Counted from the first letter of the stretch, positions 53,933-62,907 are shown. The stretch is 64,000 nucleotides of DNA from Hoeflea sp. (GCA_020637795.1 JACKJT010000003.1:248001-312000); one strand, 5' to 3'. A program made the numbers and translations. Notes: generated by a model not told the origin, from the letters alone.

Positions 53933-54815
53933 TGATTTCAATCCCTTGCTATGAGCCTTGCTGTGCGCCGGATGGAAGCGATGAGTAGCCATGCATCGGA
54001 AGATGCGATGGTTACCTCCCAGTCCTTCGCCAGACGGCGGCAGCGGCCGAGCCAGGCAAAGGTGCGTTCGACGACCCAGCGACGAGCGATGACGACGAAG
54101 CCCGTTGCACCATTGGGACGCTTGACGATCTCGATTGTCGGTCCGTCCATAGTCTGCAGGGCGGTTTCCAGCTTCTCACCGGCATACCCGCCATCCGCGA
54201 ACAGATGGGCGAGCGTGGGGAAGCTTTCTTTCGTGCGGGCGATGACATCCGGCGCGCCATCCCTGTCCTGGACATCGGCGGTGTGCGTGATCGCACCCAG
54301 CATATTGCCCTCAGTATCGGTGAGGATGTGGCGCTTGCGACCCTTGATCTTCTTGCCCGCATCATAGCCGCGGGGCCCACCACTTTCCGTGGTTTTCACG
54401 CTTTGGCTGTCGATCACACCGGCCGTCGGCGCAGCCGCCCGACCAGCCAGAAGGCGCGCGGACATCACCAGCGTTTCGTTGATGATGTCGAGCACGCCGC
54501 TGTCGCGCAGCCGGTAGAAATAATGCTGCACCGTCGTGAAGGGCGGGAAGTCTTTCGGCAGCATCGCCCACTGGCAACCTGCCGCCGCGATATACTGGAT
54601 GGCGTTCCATATCTCCCGCATCCGCCATTTGCGCGGCCGACCGACCTTGTGCGGAGCAGGCATGAAATGCTCAATCAACGCCCATTCCTCGTCCGTGCAA
54701 TCACTTGCGTAGCGAAGGTGCCTCCGGTCATATTGCTCCCGAGTGATTTCAGTCCAGGCCATCCGATCCTCCGTAGTCTTCGCAAACCACAGAGAATCAC
54801 AAGTCGCTGAAATCA
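53933..54815 (-). mobile_element. IS5-family insertion sequence
   Basis: A single transposase gene fills the element. Inverted ends share TGATTTCA-N4-CTTG-N2-AT: the left end reads in from 53933 and the right end from 54815. No clear target-site duplication is visible (flanks CTAT and CTCA). The transposase is oriented opposite to IS21. Confidence 0.7.
53938..54762 (-). CDS. IS5-family transposase
   Basis: The ~274-aa protein, starting MAWTEITREQYDRRHLRYAS, has an N-terminal DUF4096-type domain (TDEEWALIEHFMPAP; WNAIQYIAAAGCQW). A DDE transposase core follows, with GVIDSQSVKTTES, LFADGGYAG and VERTFAWLGRCRRLAKDWE. It appears unbroken. An in-frame start at 54816 lies within the inverted repeat and is less likely. 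Confidence 0.9.
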   Translation of the reverse strand: MAWTEITREQYDRRHLRYASDCTDEEWALIEHFMPAPHKVGRPRKWRMREIWNAIQYIAAAGCQWAMLPKDFPPFTTVQHYFYRLRDSGVLDIINETLVMSARLLAGRAAAPTAGVIDSQSVKTTESGGPRGYDAGKKIKGRKRHILTDTEGNMLGAITHTADVQDRDGAPDVIARTKESFPTLAHLFADGGYAGEKLETALQTMDGPTIEIVKRPNGATGFVVIARRWVVERTFAWLGRCRRLAKDWEVTIASSDAWLLIASIRRTARLIARD

Positions 54816-55010
54816 CTCAACATAATTTTCGGTTGGGCTCTTACACCATTGCGTGATTTGAAAATGGCGGGAATGAGTTCATTGCAATGCAGCACTTGCA
54901 AAGGTCACGAAAGTTTGTAGGGGCAAGAAATAAAGGCGTGCCTTCAATGTCCAATGTCCGCTTCCCCCGCTTTCGTTCCCACAAGCTGCTAGTCAGCCCC
55001 ATCTCGGCCG

Positions 55011-55559
55011 TCACACATTTTCATTCAGGATTCGGTAGATTTGCATCCGCGAACAATCCAAAATCCGCGCAATAGTGGATGGCTTTTCGCCAGCGCCTGC
55101 CAATCTCAGGACTTCTTCGCGATCAATTCGCTGTTTGCCGCCCTTGTACCGGCCAAGCGACTTGGCACGGTCGATCCCCTCGCGTTGCCGCTCTTTGATG
55201 AACCGCCGCTCCATCTGCGCCACCATGCCAAGCACAGTCATGACGATCTGGCCCATGTCGCCCTTGGTCGAAACAAATGGATCCAGCACAGTCACGAAGG
55301 CCTGCCTCTGCTCGCATTCATGAATGATGTTCAGCACGTCGCGGGTGTCGCGGCCAAGCCGGTCTAGCCGCGTTACAACCAGTTCGTCGTTTGGCCGGAG
55401 GAAACTCAGAATGGTTGCGAGTTCGTCGCGGTCGTCGCGGCTCTTGCCAGATACCTTTTCCGAGCGAACGAGACTGCATCCCTCGGCGGTCAACCGCTCG
55501 GTCTGTATGTGTAGGTCTTGGTCAGTGGTGCTGACGCGAGCATATCCGATGCGTGCCAT
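55011..55559 (-). CDS. serine recombinase (resolvase/invertase family)
   Basis: The 182-aa protein has a resolvase domain with the nucleophile S10 in GYARVSTTDQDL, LDRLGRDTRDVL and KGDMGQIVMTVLGMVAQMER, plus a C-terminal HTH (GEKPSTIARILDCSRMQIYRILNEN). The short size marks it as a Tn3-type resolvase or invertase rather than a large integrase. A perfect 14-bp palindrome lies just upstream of its start. It follows the RT-nitrilase gene by ~140 bp on the same strand but has its own start region. Confidence 0.92.
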   Translation of the reverse strand: MARIGYARVSTTDQDLHIQTERLTAEGCSLVRSEKVSGKSRDDRDELATILSFLRPNDELVVTRLDRLGRDTRDVLNIIHECEQRQAFVTVLDPFVSTKGDMGQIVMTVLGMVAQMERRFIKERQREGIDRAKSLGRYKGGKQRIDREEVLRLAGAGEKPSTIARILDCSRMQIYRILNENV

Positions 55560-55575
55560 TTGTAACTCCAGCTTC

Positions 55576-55589
55576 TAGACTCGAGTCTA
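55576..55589. promoter_or_regulatory. palindrome upstream of the serine recombinase, possible res/operator site
   Basis: TAGACTCGAGTCTA is a perfect 14-bp palindrome 17 bp before the recombinase ATG. Resolvase genes are usually autoregulated from such res subsites. Additional repeats (TGTTACG at ~55621, CGTAACG at ~55647) lie nearby. Confidence 0.4.
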
Positions 55590-55700
55590 CGATGTCACAA
55601 ATAGACCAGGTCAAGGCTGATGTTACGGGTTTCCGGCCCTTTCGATACGTAACGCCAGCGTATACTGTCATTTTACAAATTTCTCAAAATGTAGAATTCA

Positions 55701-58700
55701 TCAAATGGAACCTGCGGGTGGAGGTTTGAAAAGCAACTTATTCGCCTTGCGGGTCTTAAATAGCTTTATGTCGTCCAACTCAAAAAATGCAATCGAAGCC
55801 TGTGGCTGTCCGTGCATATGGAATATCTGCCGCTTGTAGTCTTTAGCATAAGGCGCGTAAGCGTTGCTTCCACCAAAGTTACCGTTGTTTGCCACCACCA
55901 CCATTTGATGCATGTGGTAGTGCAATGCGAGTGCCATATTATCGAACGTCTTGACATCCTTGTTTAGGGCCGGAATAGCAAAAATATCGGACCTATCCTT
56001 CAAATCAGCCGCTAATCTAAGATCTGTCGCGTCAAAGCAGATTGCCGCAGTCAACCAAAGCGGATCACTCCCAGGATCTTGGGACCAATCATATCCAATC
56101 AGCCACTGACAAGGTCGGAACGGTTGAACCAACCCTTTGGCTTCATAGCCTTTCTCGCTCGGTGCCAAATGTTTTTTTCCTTGCCGCCGAATAAGAATTT
56201 GCGCGCCTCGCGTGGGGTGGTGGGTAGGTAGTACCCAGATCGCTGAGTTCACCATCGGTTCACCAGCAAAAAGCTCCTCATAAGAAAGGCCTGCGAGGAT
56301 GATCGTCTTGTGCGCGCGAGCGAAAGGGACAAGGTGTGTTCTCACGTCGTCGTGGTGCACAGCGAGCTCGGGTAAAATAAGCCAATCCAGTCGATGCTCC
56401 ATGCCCTTGTGCGTTTCCCTAAGCGCCAAAGCGCTTTTCACCGCAGCCAAGGCCGCAGATAGGTGGCGACGGTGGAGAATCCGAAGATCATTAGCAGACA
56501 TGCCTAGGTCATCTTCCTTAAAGTCAGCGACCGAAGGAAATGCCATCTGGACAACGCAGGCCCGCAGGGCCTTCCCCTGCCGCTTAGAGGCACCCGGCAC
56601 TTTGAGGGGCAGCAGGGCAACACTTGATCCTTGCATCTCTCGCATGAATTCCAGACGCGCAACAATTGCCGCCTTTGCGTCACTCAGCGTGCCCGCTACC
56701 GGGGTGTCAGCCCGTTGTCCCGCACAGCCTGGCCACCAAAGGAGGCCAAAGAGGAGCGCTTCTACCCAGTCGGAAATCGGCAGCCAATCATCGCCGAAGG
56801 CTGAATAGCCATTGAAGAAACCGTGAATGCGCTCATACCAATGACCGCTTGGCGGCCTATAAATGTTCTGCTCCTCCTTCCAGTGCGGGCCTCGGGCTGG
56901 CCTGGTAAAATCCGACTGAGCCGTAAGAATAAAGCGCAAAAGAAACCCAAGCTGAAAGCGCCAATGCTCATCTGCGGGAGCCCAGCTCGGTGGACAGTAA
57001 AGTGAGTCGCCTGCCAAATTGCGAAGGTGGAGCTGAAGCGCCTCAACCTCGTGTCCTTCTGCATTCAGACGCAGCGAGACTTCGGAAGGGGAAATAGCTG
57101 TCGCATCCGCTACACCCTCGATCGCCACGAGAAACTTGGAGGCGAAGCTCAGAAGGGCTCGCTCATTGCGCAGATTAACTCCCTTTCCGGAAGAGAGCAC
57201 GGTCTTTGCCAGTGTATTGCCTTTGGTATCAGAATGATCAGCAAGACCGAGATCCGCCTTGGCCCGTGGCGACAGGACGGATACTTCGCCCGTTGTGGCC
57301 ACAAGCTCTGTCGCAAAATTCGGATCAAGCGAGGCGATCCGGTTCAGCCGCGCGGGCGTCAACTGGTGGCGGACTAGGTCTACGGCTCGCGCACTGTCCA
57401 AATAGGATCGCCTCGCCAAGACCCCGTATGTGGCAAATTCATCGGATAACCATTTGCTGGCATCGCCATTTAGGAACCGCAGCAGCTTTGTGTACGATGA
57501 GAGATCACCTTTCCCATAGGACGGCAGTGCATGAGTATCAGGCGGATCTGTTGCAAGTAGCAGGTAAGCCTGTTGCTTCAGGTACCATGGAAGTAGTGTT
57601 TCCTTTGTCCAGACAATCCTAAGTGCCTCATCTCGCAGAACACGTCTGTATTCATCCACATTGACAGCCGACGGTAGCTGCTCGTCATCCTCGACAAACC
57701 CAGTCTCAACGGCACCAGCCCGGAGAATTTCGGATAGACAGTACCAAGCGATCCGTCGTGGCGCATTCCTAGGGCCACCCTTTTCAGTGAACCGCCGCAG
57801 CAGATCGAGTATCCGATTTAGGACATCAGCATCAGGCCAAAGGTCAAGGGCGATCCGTAGCAAGCGAACATTGGAAGGGTCGCTGACCCACTTGGAAATC
57901 AGCTCCAGTGCAAACGCTCGCATTTCATCATCGAGCTCGTTTCGAGTGCGAACACCCTTAAACTGGCTATATTCTTCTCCATCCCCTTCTGCTTTCTGAT
58001 CGTCGCGGGTTAACCACAGCTGAGGGCGCAAGGAGCGATAGGTTGAACGAAATCGACCAGCGACAAAGCGGTCAACTGTTGAATCCCGTACGTCGGGAAC
58101 TGGCCGGAACGGGTCATGCTCGTTCACTGCCTCAGCCCGCGCTAACCGGTCCTGTGCCCTGACAAGCGAAAGAACCGAGTCGAGTATCTCTCCGCCAGCA
58201 ACCGGGTCAAAGCCTCCCGAAATCGCTGCCTGGATTCGACCCATGCGCTTGCTCTGCTGGACTAGTGGTCTCTCGTCCGCCCGAAAAGCTGAGACTTGTG
58301 TCTTCTCTCTCGCCGGGCTCAAGCCATATGCAGATTGACCCAGGCAGCCCCCGATCCAGTTGAATACATCTGACTTAATCGCTTCGATATCTTTCGCCAG
58401 AGGAGCCGACAGCACAAACCTCAGGTCATCGACGTAACGGGCGACGTCATGCAGTTTTATGTTGGGCAGAATATCCCTGCCAATTTGGTCCTGCAGTTGT
58501 TTGTCAAATTTTGTGAGGGCGACATTGGCGAAGAAGCCTGCTGCGACAAGTCCCTGTGGCAAGACGATGGTGTTAAAATCCGGTATGCCAGACTGCTTCG
58601 CGTAAATGTCGACTTCTTTGTGATCTTTAGCTGACCATTTCCACTTCAAAAAGCCGGTAGCTAGTTCGAAAAATGCCGCATCATCAGCATCCTCTCGAAG

Positions 58701-59375
58701 ATCGCGTATAGCATTGTGCATAAGTTCGGCGGTTACACGGTCGTAGAATTGGCGAAGATCAGACTGCACAATCAGCGTCCGAGGATGTTCCTTATGGATT
58801 CTTTCTGCCACGTCCTCCGGCCGCGCTAGAAACGTCTGGTAGTCCTCATAGAAACCCCGATAAAGAGTACCTGACCCCCACCGCAGGGCAGCTTTTTTAT
58901 TCTTGAAATCGCTAAACAATCGATTTCCATATGACACAACCGAATGAAGTTCTGCACTGTCGAGCGGCGTAGCGGGGTCGCCTTGGCGTGTCTCGGCACG
59001 ATCGGCTAGACACATCATAATTGCGGTCGCAATGACCTGATCGCGAAGTGTCACATGAGCCAGCGGGCGGATCTTGGCAGCGTCTCCTTTGCCATCGAGG
59101 GGTTTCCATTGGCCATCATTTTCAACCCGCCATTGCTGACTTTTTGGTGCCGGAACCATTCGGATCGGCTCGGACAAAAGTGGGCGCTCAGATCTAATTT
59201 GGGAAGAAATACCTGAAATGAAATCCCGCAGGTTGACCGCCGTACGGTCAAGCTCGAGGGTATCGGAAAACCAGTTATGGTAGCGGATGTAGCTGGCTGT
59301 CTTCTTCCATGCCTGGATAAGCACGGTTTCGTTGGCCAAACATTCGATCGTTGGCACCAAGGAAGTAAATGTCAC
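55701..59375 (-). CDS. reverse transcriptase-nitrilase fusion, class 1 defence-associated RT (DRT1)
   Basis: The 1224-aa protein has a reverse transcriptase in its first ~380 residues: motif A aspartate D206 in LIVQSDLRQFYDRV, LPQGLVAAGFF (motif B, 272-282), catalytic YVDD at 314-317 and GLSPAREKTQ (motif D). A ~550-residue helical middle follows. The C-terminal nitrilase/carbon-nitrogen hydrolase domain (~938-1224) shows the triad E1003 (ILPELAV), K1067/K1068 (RQGKKHL) and C1113 (AAICFDATD). RT plus nitrilase on one chain is the known DRT type 1 layout (UG/Abi-RT class 1), which confers phage resistance. The start is a GTG preceded by GGGGGATTTAG. It follows an ExoI homologue by 148 bp. Confidence 0.9.
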   Translation of the reverse strand: MTFTSLVPTIECLANETVLIQAWKKTASYIRYHNWFSDTLELDRTAVNLRDFISGISSQIRSERPLLSEPIRMVPAPKSQQWRVENDGQWKPLDGKGDAAKIRPLAHVTLRDQVIATAIMMCLADRAETRQGDPATPLDSAELHSVVSYGNRLFSDFKNKKAALRWGSGTLYRGFYEDYQTFLARPEDVAERIHKEHPRTLIVQSDLRQFYDRVTAELMHNAIRDLREDADDAAFFELATGFLKWKWSAKDHKEVDIYAKQSGIPDFNTIVLPQGLVAAGFFANVALTKFDKQLQDQIGRDILPNIKLHDVARYVDDLRFVLSAPLAKDIEAIKSDVFNWIGGCLGQSAYGLSPAREKTQVSAFRADERPLVQQSKRMGRIQAAISGGFDPVAGGEILDSVLSLVRAQDRLARAEAVNEHDPFRPVPDVRDSTVDRFVAGRFRSTYRSLRPQLWLTRDDQKAEGDGEEYSQFKGVRTRNELDDEMRAFALELISKWVSDPSNVRLLRIALDLWPDADVLNRILDLLRRFTEKGGPRNAPRRIAWYCLSEILRAGAVETGFVEDDEQLPSAVNVDEYRRVLRDEALRIVWTKETLLPWYLKQQAYLLLATDPPDTHALPSYGKGDLSSYTKLLRFLNGDASKWLSDEFATYGVLARRSYLDSARAVDLVRHQLTPARLNRIASLDPNFATELVATTGEVSVLSPRAKADLGLADHSDTKGNTLAKTVLSSGKGVNLRNERALLSFASKFLVAIEGVADATAISPSEVSLRLNAEGHEVEALQLHLRNLAGDSLYCPPSWAPADEHWRFQLGFLLRFILTAQSDFTRPARGPHWKEEQNIYRPPSGHWYERIHGFFNGYSAFGDDWLPISDWVEALLFGLLWWPGCAGQRADTPVAGTLSDAKAAIVARLEFMREMQGSSVALLPLKVPGASKRQGKALRACVVQMAFPSVADFKEDDLGMSANDLRILHRRHLSAALAAVKSALALRETHKGMEHRLDWLILPELAVHHDDVRTHLVPFARAHKTIILAGLSYEELFAGEPMVNSAIWVLPTHHPTRGAQILIRRQGKKHLAPSEKGYEAKGLVQPFRPCQWLIGYDWSQDPGSDPLWLTAAICFDATDLRLAADLKDRSDIFAIPALNKDVKTFDNMALALHYHMHQMVVVANNGNFGGSNAYAPYAKDYKRQIFHMHGQPQASIAFFELDDIKLFKTRKANKLLFKPPPAGSI

Positions 59376-59523
59376 CTAAATCCCCCATGATTGTAGCGAT
59401 TTGTGTCGCGCACAACGCACTCTACTAAAAATAGCACAATGGCTGCCCGCCGCCACCATGAGTATTCAGATCATTCTCAATGACTCCCGCAAGAAATCAA
59501 ATAAGGAAAGTGGGAGCCGATAG

Positions 59524-60903
59524 TCATTGACTAGTGAAAGTTATCTGCTGAACGAACTTGGAGATTTCGCTGAGTGCCGATTGATCGACACCCGGCGTCG
59601 CCTCCAAATCGGCGATCGCTCGCTTTGCTGATGCAATTGTCATCCAGCCAGCCTCGGGAGAGTCGGCAGCATTCCATCGCTCGTGTAGGAAAGTGTCAAA
59701 TTGCGCTGCCTCAGCCGCGGTCAAAGTATCTCTGGCGTGGAAGGCAATAAGCCTGCGGCCAAGCTGCCGCAAACGGGCGTCCGCGAGACGACTCACGATC
59801 TCCCGACGTTGCGGCCAGCCTCCTCGCTGGAACTCAGCCAAGAGATCGCGATCAGCCTTTGTATAGAACCCACCGTAAATCTGCTTCTCGACCGACGGCG
59901 GCTTAGCATCCGGATCCTCGACGTAACGGGCCGCCATGGCATGTCCGACCCGCTTGCGAAAGTCGGGGGTCGTAGCAATCAAATTCGCCTTTCGCTGGTG
60001 CTCAGGTTCCGGCTCTGCAATATGGAAAAGCGATGGCACTTTGTTGGTAGCGATATTTCGAATGATTTTGGGCGTTCCGTCGACCGCCTCGAACAGCGCG
60101 GCGTCATCGGCCTGCATCAATATCTGCGGATCGCCAGCCTGCAGATCGAAGAAGGCTGCCTGCGACGGATTTCCCTCGACCATGCCGCAGAAGCATCCCA
60201 CATAAGAGCGGGGTGGACCGCCACCGAAGCGCAACACTAGTTCCAATGGGCGAAAGGTTTCCAACGCGGCCAAAACGTTCTTTTTGTCGCGATTTTGCAA
60301 TATTTCTGACCAGAGCGCAGGATCGCCAGCGGCGATGATTCTGGCAATGTGGATCGTCGCTTCGACATCCCCGAGAGCGTCATGGGCCTGGTGAGCGTTG
60401 AAGCCATTTGCCGGGGCCAGACGGTCCAGCTTGAAGATTATGCTCCCGGTGTCATCGGTGGGCCAGAAAAGCAGATCCCGATTGCGGCACCACACGGCAT
60501 AGACGGCGGTCAGTATGTCTAACCGATTGTTGCCATTGAACTGGGTGGCGTAAATGTTCGGCTGTAAGTTCTGATACAACGTTTGACGAAGAACCTCTTC
60601 ATCGAATCGAATGGAGTTGAAGCCCACCCATGTGGCGGGCGCCCAACGTTCGGTCAGGTCCACGATCATCTGTGTAAGTTCGAACAAAGACGGCAGTGCG
60701 GGATTCGCAAGCTGCGCCGGCGTTACACCTGTAACGATCAGTGCCTGCGGTGAGGGGATGATGTGGGGCGCGATCTTGCACCGAAGGTTGATGCGCTCGA
60801 TCTCAACTAAACTCTCGTCAGTCCGGATAGCCGCAAATTGCAGCGGCTGATCATATGCTGGCGAGATACCGGTTGTCTCGAGATCGTAGAAAACAAAATC
60901 CAT
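59524..60903 (-). CDS. sbcB: exodeoxyribonuclease I-like DEDDh exonuclease
   Basis: The 459-aa protein resembles ExoI, a processive 3'-5' single-strand DNA exonuclease. The DEDDh residues are D7 and E9 in FYDLETTG, D101 in SIRFDEEV, and H174 and D179 in AHDALGDVEAT. A SH3-like/C-terminal helical region follows (FHIAEPEPEHQRKANLIATT). I chose ATG 60903 (MDFVFYDLETTG); the frame is open to 60948. It is on the same strand just upstream of the RT-nitrilase, so it may be part of that defence locus. ExoI can also be a housekeeping recombination enzyme, but its position among mobile genes favours an accessory role. Confidence 0.85.
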   Translation of the reverse strand: MDFVFYDLETTGISPAYDQPLQFAAIRTDESLVEIERINLRCKIAPHIIPSPQALIVTGVTPAQLANPALPSLFELTQMIVDLTERWAPATWVGFNSIRFDEEVLRQTLYQNLQPNIYATQFNGNNRLDILTAVYAVWCRNRDLLFWPTDDTGSIIFKLDRLAPANGFNAHQAHDALGDVEATIHIARIIAAGDPALWSEILQNRDKKNVLAALETFRPLELVLRFGGGPPRSYVGCFCGMVEGNPSQAAFFDLQAGDPQILMQADDAALFEAVDGTPKIIRNIATNKVPSLFHIAEPEPEHQRKANLIATTPDFRKRVGHAMAARYVEDPDAKPPSVEKQIYGGFYTKADRDLLAEFQRGGWPQRREIVSRLADARLRQLGRRLIAFHARDTLTAAEAAQFDTFLHERWNAADSPEAGWMTIASAKRAIADLEATPGVDQSALSEISKFVQQITFTSQ

Positions 60904-61345
60904 CTGTTGAACCCGTCGAGTAGTTGATGGGCCCCAACCGCTCTGCACCCAGCCATGCTGCCGCGTTCGATATAGTCGGCACCGCCTCAGGTAGCAGCAT
61001 TAATCAACACTTTCGTCCTGTTTTCATATGTGGCTTTACCGGCGATGTCACGTTTGCTCGCGGGGCTGGCTCAGCGAATCGAGCTACAGGAAACGCACAC
61101 CCGCTCTCGACTCTGAGCCATCGCCCCTTGTTTCAGAACCACTTTGAAACCCACAGCCGAAAATGATCAAAAACAGATGACCAGATTATTCGTCTGAAAC
61201 AAGCCATCGCAGAGTCTCAAATGCACCGGCGAGGCACACCGTACAACATAAACTTAGATGCTACTTATTTGCTACTTGAACGAAAACAAAGCCTCCGCGA
61301 TAATCGCCAGAAACAAGCTATCTATCTGTCAATTATAAAGAAATT
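60904..61345. other. intergenic stretch upstream of the exonuclease gene
   Basis: About 440 bp without a credible gene. It has lower GC than the core and no visible direct repeat of the tRNA 3' end. It must carry the promoter for the exonuclease/RT operon, but no strong -35/-10 pair or hairpin stands out. Confidence 0.4.
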
Positions 61346-61422
61346 TGGTAGCGGGAGAGGGACTTGAACCCCCGACACGCGGATTATGATTCCGCTGCTC
61401 TAACCAACTGAGCTACCCCGCC
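61346..61422 (-). tRNA. tRNA with CAU anticodon, probably elongator tRNA-Met
   Basis: The 77-nt gene reads GGCGGGGTAGCTCAGTTGGT at its 5' end, has anticodon CAU in the loop AATCATAATC, the T-loop GGTTCAAGTCC, and an encoded CCA. The D-arm and variable loop resemble elongator tRNA-Met; tRNA-Ile2 (CAU, lysidine-modified) is the alternative. Acceptor-stem ends are G-U wobbles. Its 3' end faces the accessory region, as integration sites do. Confidence 0.92.
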
Positions 61423-61457
61423 GCCAGCCGCCGAGTGTACTCGGCCGGACGGGCGGC

Positions 61458-61486
61458 ATATAAGGTGCGGCCTGCTTGGGTGTCAA
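61458..61486 (-). promoter_or_regulatory. sigma-70 promoter of the tRNA gene
   Basis: On the minus strand TTGACA (61486-61481) and TTATAT (61463-61458) are spaced by exactly 17 bases, about 35 bp ahead of the tRNA 5' end. A perfect inverted repeat, GCCGAGT-GT-ACTCGGC (61430-61445), lies in the leader between the -10 and the tRNA. Confidence 0.8.
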
Positions 61487-61722
61487 GCGCCGTTCGGGCT
61501 TTTCTTGGCTTCTTTCACCTCTCGCCGGATCTGCGGCCCGTCACGGCCGGGTTCACTTCGCCCGGATGCCGCCTGGGCGCCGGCAGGGCTCGGTTTTACG
61601 CCCCTCGCGGCGCGGCACGAATGCCGGGCACGACGCCATGCCGCAGGCTTTACCACCCGCTGGTCCGCCGCCTTGCCTTGCCATGGCCTGCCATCGGGTC
61701 TAATCCGGTCCGCAAAAGACGA
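61487..61722. other. intergenic stretch beyond the tRNA promoter
   Basis: High-GC sequence with no gene that I can support, between the tRNA promoter and the structured repeat. Short open frames here lack family features. I see no further signal. Confidence 0.35.
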
Positions 61723-61825
61723 CAGCGCCGCGCATCCAACTGGATGCGCAAGGGACGTTGTAGCACTTTGAAATGATGCATGTTCGTTGTCGCTCAATTG
61801 AATCCGATTGTGCGCGACATGCATT
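61723..61825. repeat. structured intergenic repeat, copy 2
   Basis: This copy matches 16888-16990. It keeps the 8-bp GCGCATCC / GGATGCGC hairpin (loop AACT instead of AATC), the bridge GTAGCACTTTGAAA and the ATGCATGT / ACATGCAT stem. In the inner stem one pair changes T-A to C-G, consistent with selection for structure, while another pair is lost. The repeat ends about 30 bp before the oxidoreductase start. Confidence 0.75.
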
Positions 61826-61855
61826 CGGACAAGAAGCACTCGGGAATCACCTGCC

Positions 61856-62833
61856 ATGCAAAGCCCCCTCTCCCCGGAAACCATGCCGAAGATCGTCGTC
61901 GTCGGATGCGGCTACTGGGGATCGAACCACGCCCGCACCTTCGCCGAACTCGGCGCGCTCTACGCGGTGTCCGATCGCCACGACGACCGCGCGGCGGAGC
62001 TGGCAGGCAGGCATGGCGCCAGGGCCATGAGCTTCGACGAGGTCCTCGCCGATCCCGCCGTCGACGGCGTCGTGCTGGCGCTGCCGCCGCAATATCACGC
62101 CGACCAGGCGATCGCGGTGCTCGAGGCCGGCAAGCATGTGCTGGTGGAAAAGCCCATCGCCCTGTCGGTGGCCGATGCGCGCCGCGTGGTCGATGCCGCC
62201 CAAAAGGCCGGCCTGGTCGCCATGACCGGCCACGTGCTGCGTTTCCATCCGGCCTTCGAGGCGCTCGAGGCGATGATCGCCGCGGGCGAATTGGGCGCCG
62301 TGCGCTACATCCATTCCCATCGGGTCGGGCTTGGCAAGTTCCACGCCGAGAACGACGCCCTGTGGGATATCGCACCGCATGATCTGTCGCTGATCCTGGC
62401 GCTGACCGGCGAAAAGCCGATCAGCGTGCGCGGCGTCGGCTCGGCCATGCTCAACCGCCTGTCCGATTTCGCCCACCTGCACCTGCAATTCGCCAGCGGC
62501 GTGCGCAGCCACGTCTTCGCCTCGCGGCTCAACCCCTACCGCGAGCGCCGCCTCACCGTCATCGGCTCGAAGGCCATGGCGGTGTTCGATGACGTTGCCC
62601 CCTGGAACCAGAAACTCGCCGTCTACCGGCACAAGCTGTGGGAAGACGACAATGGCTGGCAGTCCGAGATGGTCGATCCCGATTACATCGATATCCCCGA
62701 CGGCATGCCGCTGACGCGCGAATGCGCCCATTTCCTCGACTGCATCGCCACGGGCGAAAAACCGCGCACCCCGGTCGCCGATGGCCTCGCGGTCATCGAG
62801 ATCCTCTCGGAAGGCACCGTGCGGCACGATTGA
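61856..62833 (+). CDS. Gfo/Idh/MocA-family oxidoreductase
   Basis: The 325-aa NAD-dependent dehydrogenase has a Rossmann domain (IVVVGCGYWGSNHARTFAELG), the EKPIA motif (HVLVEKPIALSVADARR) and the C-terminal substrate domain (HDLSLILALTGEKPISV). It resembles WlbA-type UDP-GlcNAc-uronate 3-dehydrogenases used in surface sugar synthesis. No sugar-synthesis neighbours are in view, so the substrate is uncertain. ATG 61856 and ATG 61883 are both possible starts; the latter gives the minimal family N-terminus. Confidence 0.82.
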   Translation: MQSPLSPETMPKIVVVGCGYWGSNHARTFAELGALYAVSDRHDDRAAELAGRHGARAMSFDEVLADPAVDGVVLALPPQYHADQAIAVLEAGKHVLVEKPIALSVADARRVVDAAQKAGLVAMTGHVLRFHPAFEALEAMIAAGELGAVRYIHSHRVGLGKFHAENDALWDIAPHDLSLILALTGEKPISVRGVGSAMLNRLSDFAHLHLQFASGVRSHVFASRLNPYRERRLTVIGSKAMAVFDDVAPWNQKLAVYRHKLWEDDNGWQSEMVDPDYIDIPDGMPLTRECAHFLDCIATGEKPRTPVADGLAVIEILSEGTVRHD

Positions 62834-62907
62834 GGCATGGCGCAACCGAGGGTCCGGGTCAGCAGCCGGACACCTCCGCCATGACGCTCAGTGTTTGAAT
62901 GCAGGCC

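Noticed and set aside
54887..55075. Possible 62-codon gene between IS5 and the recombinase
   Set aside because: Overlaps the recombinase 3' end on the opposite strand and shows no protein-like features.
61346..61422. tRNA 3' end as an attachment site with a duplicated att core in the accessory region
   Set aside because: I found no second copy of the tRNA 3' end between 48 and 61 kb and no tyrosine integrase. The idea remains only as context.
62852..62871. Bidirectional terminator between the oxidoreductase and mnmA
   Set aside because: Only a 6-bp stem (GTCCGG / CCGGAC) without a T-run on either strand.
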